A stretch of DNA of 5,046 nt from M30B80 sp965656935 (GTDB lineage Bacteria; Pseudomonadota; Alphaproteobacteria; Rhodobacterales; Rhodobacteraceae). The notes beneath the pieces are model-generated. The model saw nothing but the letters and a program-made list of their open reading frames with translations. It was not told the origin of the DNA and made no database searches. A program made the translations under genes and the position numbers. The DNA lies in the NCBI GenBank assembly GCA_965656935.1, contig CBFHMG010000022.1:1-5046 (forward strand), read 5' to 3'. Of the stretch, positions 1 through 5,046 are shown one piece after another; the stretch's first letter is position 1, and the number at the start of each line of letters is the position of its first letter.

Positions 1-977
1 GCGCGATGGCGCTCCTGCATAAGGGCGTCGCCTTCTTTGGACCCGTCATGCCACGTCCCGAAGAGCGAATCGAAGGGAACCAGACCGTCACCGTAATTCA
101 CCTCGAAATACTTGTGATGCAGGTAATGCGCATAAGCATGGGTGTCCAAAATGCGGTCGCCACCAAGCTCGATCTTGTCAAAGCCCACATGCCCCGTCAC
201 CGCGCCATAGCCCGCCTTATGCAGCTGGAACAGCATGATCATCGGGTGCGAGGGCAAGATCAAATGCCACAGCGCAACACCGAAATAGAGAACATGCTCA
301 ACTGGATGCATGCTCAGCGAAGACCATGGACTGGGGTTGACCGAATTGTGATGCACCGAATGCACATGCTTGTAGAGGAACGGCATATGGATCAACCGAT
401 GGATGCAATAGAAATGCGCTTCGTGAATCACAGGCACAAGCAAGAACAAAACCGCCAGCCAGATCGGGTTCTCGGCCCATGACATCCAAGGCGCATAGCC
501 GTTGGCAAAGGCCCAGAGCATGCAAGCCTGCACCGCCGTCCAGATCGTCACGCCGAAAGCAAAAGTCCTCAGGATATTGTCGCGGTTCTGGCTTTTGAAC
601 CAGAAGACATCCGAGGGCGCATCCGATGGAAATTTGGCGTTATATTTGAAACGCGCGCCCTGTTGGCGCTGCATATAGAGGCGAAACTCGAACACGCCGA
701 AAAACAGAAACACGCCGATTGCATTGACGGCGTAAAGCCACAGCACCCAGCCCAATTGGAAGCTCTGCATCACCTCCACTGACGGGATGACCCAAAGCCA
801 ATAGGCAAGCGTTATGGCTGCAATGAGGAGGTTCCAAGGCGCGATATATTCAGGCAGCCATTTTAGAACTGCACCCAGCTTGGGAGGGAACGCATAGATC
901 GGCGCAAGGCCAGAGACCGGCTTGTTAGGCGCCCAGTCCCCACGTTTATTCCGTTTCCCGTAATCCAGATCGTTCAT
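1..977 (-). CDS. Sterol desaturase / fatty acid hydroxylase family protein, C-terminus cut by window edge
   Basis: This is an integral-membrane non-haem di-iron oxygenase of the fatty acid hydroxylase superfamily (PF04116 type), whose members hydroxylate or desaturate lipid or sterol substrates with O2. The 325 residues in the window carry the family's histidine clusters: H185, H188, H193 and H197 (HEAHF...HRLIH), then H204, H206, H209 and H210 (KHVHSVHHNS), then H224/H228, and finally H280, H284, H287 and H288 (HAYAHYLHHKY). Hydrophobic, probably membrane-spanning stretches lie at about 47-64, 76-97, 135-157, 171-184 and 228-248. The family's usual length is near 300-350 residues, so little is probably missing. 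The ATG at 977 is the first in-frame ATG and has GAGGG three bases upstream, a short spacing. A strong AAGGAGG lies further up and does not serve this start. The gene lies downstream of a LacI-type regulator on the same strand, across a 283-bp gap with repeated sites. The family is secure; the substrate is unknown. Confidence 0.93.
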   Translation of the reverse strand, partial: MNDLDYGKRNKRGDWAPNKPVSGLAPIYAFPPKLGAVLKWLPEYIAPWNLLIAAITLAYWLWVIPSVEVMQSFQLGWVLWLYAVNAIGVFLFFGVFEFRLYMQRQQGARFKYNAKFPSDAPSDVFWFKSQNRDNILRTFAFGVTIWTAVQACMLWAFANGYAPWMSWAENPIWLAVLFLLVPVIHEAHFYCIHRLIHMPFLYKHVHSVHHNSVNPSPWSSLSMHPVEHVLYFGVALWHLILPSHPMIMLFQLHKAGYGAVTGHVGFDKIELGGDRILDTHAYAHYLHHKYFEVNYGDGLVPFDSLFGTWHDGSKEGDALMQERHR

Positions 978-1044
978 CGTCCCTCGTGTCAGCTGCGCGC
1001 CCCCTCCTTGAGGCACCCCGACACTTTCGTGCCGATCAGCTGAC
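978..1044 (-). promoter_or_regulatory. Possible structured 5' leader of the hydroxylase gene
   Basis: Seen on the minus strand: an exact 8-bp inverted repeat, GTCAGCTG (plus 1037-1044) with CAGCTGAC (plus 988-995), encloses 41 bases. Inside is a 6-bp hairpin with a GAAA tetraloop (plus 1019-1034, one G-U pair). The same GGCAC arm can pair instead with GGTGCC (plus 1012-1017). An AAGGAGG lies in the enclosed loop (plus 1003-1009), 25 bases before the ATG at 977. Whether the RNA folds this way, or whether it controls translation, is inference; it matches no riboswitch class I recognise. Confidence 0.3.
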
Positions 1045-1107
1045 TTCCATCCTCCCTAGTGTGTCCCATGGTATATCCAAGCCAAAAACAAGAGGCAGTG
1101 GAAATCT

Positions 1108-1127
1108 TGATCAAATATGATCAAAAT
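1108..1127. promoter_or_regulatory. Tandem TGATCAAA element, copy 1 (candidate regulator-binding site)
   Basis: Two TGATCAAA octamers start exactly 10 bp apart (1108 and 1118). The core TGATCA-AATA-TGATCA is also a near-palindrome, with arms extending to TTGATCA/TGATCAA. The site lies 131-150 bp upstream of the hydroxylase start codon. If the TATACC at 1070-1075 (minus strand) were a -10 box, the site would sit where activators usually bind; no convincing -35 box was found. The two repeats on one helical face suggest a protein dimer or tandem dimers. The binding protein is unknown; the neighbouring LacI-family regulator is one candidate. Confidence 0.5.
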
Positions 1128-1247
1128 TGAGACCAGCAGGATCATCGAAGATTAACGACTAACCCGTTTCCTGAAATTTACCCTGCGGATTCAAGAGATC
1201 AGCCCCACTCGCCGAATTTCAACGCATTCGCACAAGTTTTGCACATC

Positions 1248-1267
1248 TGATCAAATTTGATCAAATG
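1248..1267. promoter_or_regulatory. Tandem TGATCAAA element, copy 2, overlapping the end of the LacI-type gene
   Basis: This is the second copy of the same arrangement: TGATCAAATT followed directly by TGATCAAATG, again with 10-bp spacing. Bases 1248-1263 are a perfect 16-bp palindrome (TGATCAAATTTGATCA). The site covers the stop codon and final codon of the regulator gene and begins 140 bp from copy 1. The distance is compatible with two sites read by one regulator, possibly with looping. It lacks the central CG of classical LacI-family operators, so assignment to the adjacent regulator is only a guess. Confidence 0.5.
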
Positions 1268-2268
1268 TTCTCGGGGGTGATTGTCACGAAGCGAATCGGG
1301 CTCTGCTCTACGGGCACGGCCAAAAGCCCGAGCCGTGACAAAACCATATCAATAGATCGGCGCGCTTGCGCTTCTGGCATCTGGTCCAGAACGACTGACA
1401 TTGACCCATCCCGCAGGGCAGCTTCGGTGTTCTCGGTCAACTCATGCCCGACAAAGGAGACATGTTTGCCACGCGGATGCTTCCGAAGGACGCTCAGCAC
1501 AGCTCCATTCGCGCCACCGACATTGTAAATACCCACAAGGTCGGGCCATTTGCTCAAGGCCTCATATGTCCGATCGGAAATCAGGCCTACATCATCAAAG
1601 CCGTAGAGCACATGGGCGAAGTCTTTTCCCTCAGGCTTCATCTGCGCGAAATAGTCTGAAAACCCCCAAATTCTGTCACGATGCACCTGATACATATGGC
1701 TATGGGTCAGCGCTACAACCGTGCCTTTCAATGTCTGGATCTTGGACAGCAACAAGGCCGCCATTCTCCCGGCGCCATAATTATCGATGCCTACAAAATC
1801 ACTCTCGATCCCGCCGACACGGGTCACAATCTGAACCACATGCTGCCCCGAGGCCTGCGCCTCCGAGATTGCGCGGCGGATCGCAGGGTGATCTGGCACG
1901 GCTAGGATCAACCCCGCGCGGCGCGGTTGGCGGCGTAAAATGCGATCGGCGATTTCTTGCGGCTTCAACTCATCCATAAAGGTCCGCTGCACCTGAATCG
2001 AACTGTCCAGCGTGGCTGATATCCGCTCGAAAGCACGCGCAAGCCTTGTATAGAACGTCATCTCACGGCGCACCAAGATCACTTCGATACGGACAATGCC
2101 GCGATGCTCATCAGGAATAAGGCGCGGGTAATTCAGCGCACGCGCCGCAAGGATGACCTTTTCTGTGGTCGCGGGGCGCACACCGCCACGTGCGTTCAAC
2201 ACCCGCTCAACGGTGGCCGTACCGACCCCCGCCAATTTGGCGATATCTACGAATGTCACCTTTGACAC
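1261..2268 (-). CDS. LacI-family DNA-binding transcriptional regulator
   Basis: This is a 335-residue repressor/activator of the LacI/GalR family, the usual length. The N-terminal helix-turn-helix is at residues 5-24, including DIAKLAGVGTATVERVLN; the usual Ser of GVS is Gly16 and the usual TVSRV reads TVERV. From about residue 60 follows a periplasmic-binding-protein-like effector domain, with recognisable family patterns near 117-124 (AGLILAVP), 158-170 (FVGIDNYGAGRMA) and 271-275 (SFVGH). The stretch joining the two (about 47-60) does not show the common hinge-helix ARxL pattern. The start codon is GTG at 2268, chosen because the helix-turn-helix begins directly after it; AGGGG lies nine bases upstream. 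The gene follows the reductase by 57 bp without a visible terminator, so co-transcription is likely. The effector, probably a sugar or related small molecule as in the family, cannot be told. Candidate sites lie at 1108-1127 and 1248-1267. Confidence 0.93.
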   Translation of the reverse strand: MSKVTFVDIAKLAGVGTATVERVLNARGGVRPATTEKVILAARALNYPRLIPDEHRGIVRIEVILVRREMTFYTRLARAFERISATLDSSIQVQRTFMDELKPQEIADRILRRQPRRAGLILAVPDHPAIRRAISEAQASGQHVVQIVTRVGGIESDFVGIDNYGAGRMAALLLSKIQTLKGTVVALTHSHMYQVHRDRIWGFSDYFAQMKPEGKDFAHVLYGFDDVGLISDRTYEALSKWPDLVGIYNVGGANGAVLSVLRKHPRGKHVSFVGHELTENTEAALRDGSMSVVLDQMPEAQARRSIDMVLSRLGLLAVPVEQSPIRFVTITPENI

Positions 2269-2327
2269 GATGCGCGACCCCTAAATCCCTTTGGAACATG
2301 TACAGCCCAAGGGCGCATTCTGCCAGA

Positions 2328-3302
2328 TCAGCCTTGCGCGGCCCGCAAATTGGCATCCAGCAGGCGTGCAAGGCCATAGACGCCTTCCATGACGGGCGTG
2401 GCCTCTCCCAGATGACGGCCCAATTCCACAAGCCCGCCAAGGATCGGGTCAAGCTCAATCGGGCGGCCTGCCTCAACATCCTGCAGCATCGAGGTTCGAA
2501 ACGCGCCGAGCCTACGGGTCAGCGCGATCCGCTCTTCAGGGTCGTCGAAGCCTGTGAGCCCGATTTGTGTACCCAAGGCCGACATCTCCCGCATCATTGA
2601 AATCGCCATCCCCCGCGCGCCGTCATCATCAAGGAAATCAGACATTCCTGCGCGGCTGAGCGCCGTAAGCGGGTTCATACAGGAATTACCCCAAAGCTTG
2701 TTCCAAACCTCACGATGGATATGATCGCTGATCGCAGCAGGAATGCCGCCCGCGGTTAAAGCATCCGAGACCATTTGCGCATTTTGTTCAGTACCTGCAT
2801 CGCCCAACCATATGCGATCGGCTTTGACCAAACGGATATGGGCGGGCTTGGGCACATGGCTGGCCGCATGCACGACACAGCCGACAACACGGTCCACGGG
2901 CAGCACCCGCGATAAGGCGCCATCGGGGTCGATCGCTTCGATCCGTGTGCCTTTTGCCCGTCCGCCAAAATTCTCGAAAAACCAAAATGGCAGGCCATTG
3001 ATTGCGGGAACAATCACTGTATCGGGTCCAAGGGCGGCCTCAAGCACAGGTGCCATTGCGGGCAAATCATGCGCTTTGAGCCCCAGCAACAGGATATCAG
3101 CGCCGCGCAACTCGCTCGGGTCGGTTGTTGCCCGCACAGGGAAATAGTCTTGGCTTGTCCCATCATCGAGGCAAAGCCCCTGCCGTTGCAAAGCATCCAA
3201 AGACGCGCCCCGCGCCAGAACAGTGGCCTCTGCTCCGGCTTTGATGAACCCAGCGGTCATCCAACCACCAATCGCTCCTGCTCCGATAACCGCTACGCGC
3301 AT
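2328..3302 (-). CDS. Ketopantoate reductase (PanE/ApbA) family oxidoreductase
   Basis: This 324-residue cytosolic enzyme belongs to the 2-dehydropantoate 2-reductase family, whose reference reaction is NADPH reduction of ketopantoate to pantoate in pantothenate/CoA synthesis. The N-terminal Rossmann fold shows GAGAIG at residues 7-12, and Arg31 after the second strand fits NADPH preference. Further family residues are Lys76 (LGLKAHD), Asn102-Gly103, and the catalytic-domain signature WNKLWGNSCMNPLTAL with Lys202, Asn206 and Asn210. Ser271 and Glu283 in the SMLQDVEAGRPIE stretch correspond to the substrate-binding Ser and Glu of E. coli PanE. The frame stays open to an ATG at 3347, but the ATG at 3302 is preferred: it begins MRVAVIGAGAIGG as in the family and has GGAGA eight bases upstream. 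The gene is about 20 residues longer than E. coli PanE. Many genomes carry several paralogues acting on other 2-oxo or branched substrates, and the pairing with a LacI regulator suggests such a catabolic role rather than housekeeping pantothenate synthesis. No symbol is given for that reason. Confidence 0.9.
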   Translation of the reverse strand: MRVAVIGAGAIGGWMTAGFIKAGAEATVLARGASLDALQRQGLCLDDGTSQDYFPVRATTDPSELRGADILLLGLKAHDLPAMAPVLEAALGPDTVIVPAINGLPFWFFENFGGRAKGTRIEAIDPDGALSRVLPVDRVVGCVVHAASHVPKPAHIRLVKADRIWLGDAGTEQNAQMVSDALTAGGIPAAISDHIHREVWNKLWGNSCMNPLTALSRAGMSDFLDDDGARGMAISMMREMSALGTQIGLTGFDDPEERIALTRRLGAFRTSMLQDVEAGRPIELDPILGGLVELGRHLGEATPVMEGVYGLARLLDANLRAAQG

Positions 3303-3332
3303 ACAGGTCTTCTCCCGTTTCGTCTCGGCTCG

Positions 3333-3360
3333 GGTATAGCAACCCACGCCAGCCCGTCAT
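3333..3360 (-). promoter_or_regulatory. Possible sigma-70-type promoter for the reductase-regulator unit
   Basis: On the minus strand ATGACG (plus 3355-3360) is followed after 16 bases by TATACC (plus 3333-3338). Both are partial matches to TTGACA and TATAAT. Transcription would start about 25 bases before the ATG at 3302, leaving a short leader with the GGAGA ribosome binding site. The boxes are weak and only their position supports them. Confidence 0.3.
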
Positions 3361-3485
3361 AGGGGCCAGTGAGGCCTCAGAATCTCAGAGGTGGTCCTAG
3401 ATTTTCGACCGCTTTGCAGCCCTGTAAAGTTAAATCAGGGTTTCATTTAGGCTGCGAATCTCATTGGTTCAGGTTTGCTTCCATA

Positions 3486-3510
3486 GCGCTTCCACGGGTT
3501 GGTGGAACGC
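3486..3510. other. Hairpin directly next to the terminator
   Basis: TTCCAC (3490-3495) and GTGGAA (3502-3507) pair across a six-base loop. With one bulged C the stem extends by GCG/CGC to nine pairs (3486-3510). It abuts the T tract of the neighbouring terminator, on its downstream side, and has no T tract of its own in the minus direction. It may be a back-up pause or termination signal, an RNA-end stabiliser, or chance. Confidence 0.4.
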
Positions 3511-3533
3511 AAAAACCGCCTACGAGAGGCGGT
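3511..3533 (-). terminator. Intrinsic terminator, minus strand
   Basis: Read on the minus strand, a 7-bp perfect stem ACCGCCT/AGGCGGT with a five-base loop (plus 3515-3533) runs straight into a T tract (plus 3511-3515 reads AAAAA). This is a textbook Rho-independent terminator for transcription coming from the right. The nearest gene it could serve is the truncated frame ending at 3891, some 360 bp away. A better explanation is that it was the terminator of the tRNA-fMet transcript, because a copy of the tRNA 3' end lies only 32 bp before it (3565-3576). It also insulates the reductase gene from read-through. Confidence 0.75.
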
Positions 3534-3564
3534 GTGTAAGTATTTGATGTAATGGGCTAAATTT

Positions 3565-3576
3565 TGGTTGCGGGGG
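3565..3576 (-). repeat. Direct repeat of the tRNA-fMet 3' end (candidate att site)
   Basis: These 12 bases, CCCCCGCAACCA on the minus strand, match the last 12 nucleotides of the tRNA-fMet at 4970-4981, CCA included, in the same orientation. The distance between copies is 1405 bp. Tyrosine integrases commonly insert elements at tRNA 3' ends and leave such a repeat at the far border. The bases GGTTGCGG at 3566-3573 can also pair with CCGCAACC at 3587-3594, so a local hairpin offers a competing reason for part of the sequence. No integrase is visible. Confidence 0.5.
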
Positions 3577-3890
3577 AGAGCAACCGCCGCAACCTACCCA
3601 AGCTGAAATGTACGATCTAGGCCTGCAAGAATGTCGCAAAATAAGACAATCAGGGGCTGTGGCCTTCCGACACACAGTGCTTGGGGTAATCTCGCCGTTT
3701 TTTTAACGGGGTGCATCCGTAGAACTTATGCGGCCATTTTAAGTTTCATAGCGGGTGTGATGCCACCAACAAAAAACAGCTGGCGCCTGCGAACAGGTGG
3801 ATGTGGTCACATGGGTCATGTTTTCAACGGAAATCAACACCCGAGGACACAAGAAATGGAAAGCCATTGACCCACCCGCCTTACATGCCG
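3577..3890. other. Stretch with no supported gene
   Basis: About 310 bp lie between the 12-bp repeat and the end of the truncated frame. A 79-codon plus-strand frame (3631-3870) is present, but it has no good ribosome binding site, an odd Gly/Cys/His-rich composition and no recognisable domain, so it is not called. A small hairpin, CCGTT/AACGG around a T run, lies at 3695-3709. I see no tRNA, transposase or other known element here. Confidence 0.6.
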
Positions 3891-4925
3891 CTAGCGCGAC
3901 ATCTCCAGTGCAAAACGAATAACGTCTAGCAAACGCTCTGCGTCATCTGCACTGACCGTATCAACAGACCCAATAAAACGGGTCAAATTGAGCCTTTCAA
4001 TAAGAGCAAGCGCATTGCTGTCTGCAAAGCCCATTCGATTGAGCGATATATAGCTCGCGAGTTCCTCAAGAGATTCTTCGCGGGTGCCCGCACCGCGCAG
4101 AATAGCACCGGTTTGGTCAAGACGTGCAGTGATGATATTGCGCGATGTGATCTGTCTGAAATCACTCAACAGGAAGTTCAATTCGCCTCGCGCCAAACCA
4201 TTTGCTTCGACGCTGAGGATTTGAACATCCATATCCGTCCTGCGACTGGAGAACCGAGTTTCTGCATACACATCAAAGAAGCGCTGTCGGAAAGTTGCCG
4301 CATCTGATGCGATCACATTGCTAACCGACAGGTTTTCATTGGCCAAGGTGATCTCGCCACGCGCGAACCGTCCGAAATCCATCACCACACCGCCAGATGC
4401 GCGTGGTGAAACACCGGTTTGTGGCAAGCTTCCCGAGATTTGGCGGCGGCCAATGGCAGGTCTGGAGTTTCCTGAGAACCCTGCAAAGGCGGGATCATCT
4501 GCCAGCACATTCACCGCAACCTGATTGGCAAAGCCATTATTGGCACCTGACACGCGCAACGTAAGACTGTCCTGAGGCGAAATATCGTAGAGATTTGCCT
4601 CAACCCTGCTTGCATTGAGATCGGCCACTTGACGAAGTTCCGCCAGACCCAAAGTGATCTCGGAACTTGGCGCAAGCGCCTCCAATGTAATGTTGTCAGG
4701 TCCTCTAAAGGTGACCGTCCCAAAACGGTTGGGGCTGCGCTGCACTAGCTCCAGATCAACTTCATCGATAAGATCAAGCGCTCCCCGACCTACAAAATTG
4801 ACAAAGACATTCCCATTCGCTTGGGCCGCAACAGTCCCGCGCGCCGAAAGGACATCGGCTGTAAGCCCGCCTGCACTATCAATTCGACGCGCCGAGAAAT
4901 CACCCTCCGGTAAACTAGGGGCGGT
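3891..4925 (-). pseudogene. 5'-truncated frame, remnant of a probable secreted or surface protein of unknown function
   Basis: The frame is open for 344 codons from just after a TGA at 4926-4928, but has no start codon until a GTG at 4745. The 60 codons before that GTG read like ordinary protein continuous with the rest (for example LSARGTVAAQANGNVFVNF). There is no signal peptide and no convincing ribosome binding site, so the N-terminal part appears lost. The sequence is rich in Gly, Ala, Asn, Ser and alternating hydrophobic residues, with strand-like runs such as NITLEALAP, DSLTLRVSGANN and GALDLIDEVDLEL, as in beta-rich exported or adhesin-like proteins. The last 90 residues are more helical, ending DDAERLLDVIRFALEMSR. 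I recognise no family. The remnant begins only 41 bp after tRNA-fMet, which fits truncation at an insertion or recombination border. A short expressed form from the GTG at 4745 (284 residues) cannot be excluded. Confidence 0.6.
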
Positions 4926-4931
4926 TCAAAC

Positions 4932-4953
4932 CTCCGCAGCGGTGCTAGCGGAG
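4932..4953 (-). terminator. Possible terminator hairpin after tRNA-fMet
   Basis: On the minus strand, starting 16 bases after the tRNA 3' end, CTCCGC and GCGGAG pair, with an inner AGC/GCT extension past one bulged T and a three-base loop. Only GTTTG follows rather than a run of T, so it is a weak intrinsic terminator or a processing/stability hairpin. If the segment was inserted, it replaces the stronger hairpin at 3511-3533 as the first stop after the tRNA. Confidence 0.35.
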
Positions 4954-4969
4954 AACTCGCAATTATCGA

Positions 4970-5046
<77 letters not shown>

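Noticed and set aside
6..482. 158-codon plus-strand frame opposite the hydroxylase
   Set aside because: Its Met/His/Arg-rich translation is the mirror of the histidine-box region on the other strand.
1036..1050. Four-codon upstream frame (MEVS) before the hydroxylase, next to AGGGAGG
   Set aside because: The Shine-Dalgarno-like sequence is too close to the ATG and the frame is too short to be more than chance.
1108..1123. FNR-type site (TTGAT-N4-ATCAA)
   Set aside because: The half-sites here are spaced by eight bases, not four, so the FNR consensus is not met.
1401..1979. 192-codon plus-strand frame opposite the LacI-type gene
   Set aside because: Antisense shadow of a well-supported gene; low-complexity Arg/Ser/His/Pro-rich translation.
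3303..3347. Upstream ATG extending the reductase by 15 residues
   Set aside because: The extension precedes the conserved Rossmann start, and the good ribosome binding site serves the ATG at 3302.
3695..3709. CCGTT/AACGG hairpin around a T run as a terminator
   Set aside because: Five pairs with the T run in the loop, not after the stem; does not fit an intrinsic terminator.
3631..3870. 79-codon plus-strand frame in the region without a gene
   Set aside because: No ribosome binding site, unusual Gly/Cys/His-rich composition, no recognisable domain; not enough to call a gene.
3577..4969. Insertion sequence or integrase inside the repeat-bounded segment
   Set aside because: No transposase or integrase motifs found in any frame and no terminal inverted repeats seen at the borders.

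Overview
The window looks like part of an alphaproteobacterial chromosome, most likely Rhodobacterales (roseobacter-type). The reasons are the moderately high GC, the style of the proteins, and a tRNA-fMet at the right edge whose sequence is of the alphaproteobacterial initiator type. In this class tRNA-fMet commonly closes the ribosomal RNA operon (16S-Ile-Ala-23S-5S-fMet), so an rRNA operon may lie just beyond base 5046. That last point is inference. All genes found are on the minus strand.

Layout, right to left (direction of transcription): tRNA-fMet (4970-5046); a possible terminator hairpin (4932-4953); a long frame with no proper start (3891-4925) that looks like the C-terminal remnant of a larger secreted or surface-type protein; about 310 bp with no convincing gene; a second exact copy of the last 12 nt of the tRNA (3565-3576); a clear intrinsic terminator on the minus strand (3511-3533); a possible promoter; a ketopantoate-reductase-family oxidoreductase (2328-3302); a LacI-family regulator starting with GTG (1261-2268); a 283-bp regulatory gap; and a sterol desaturase/fatty acid hydroxylase family membrane di-iron enzyme (977 to the left edge, lacking its C-terminus).

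The reductase and the LacI regulator are 57 bp apart with no visible terminator and probably form one transcription unit. The hydroxylase follows after a gap holding two tandem TGATCAAA elements and a potentially structured leader, so it probably has its own controlled promoter. The substrate of this trio cannot be read from the sequence.

The most interesting structural point is at the right. The tRNA 3' end, CCA included, is repeated exactly 1405 bp away, directly before a good terminator. This suggests that the segment between was inserted at the tRNA-fMet 3' end and separated the tRNA from its native terminator. The truncated gene inside the segment fits this. I see no integrase or transposase, and no clear new defence or mobile system.
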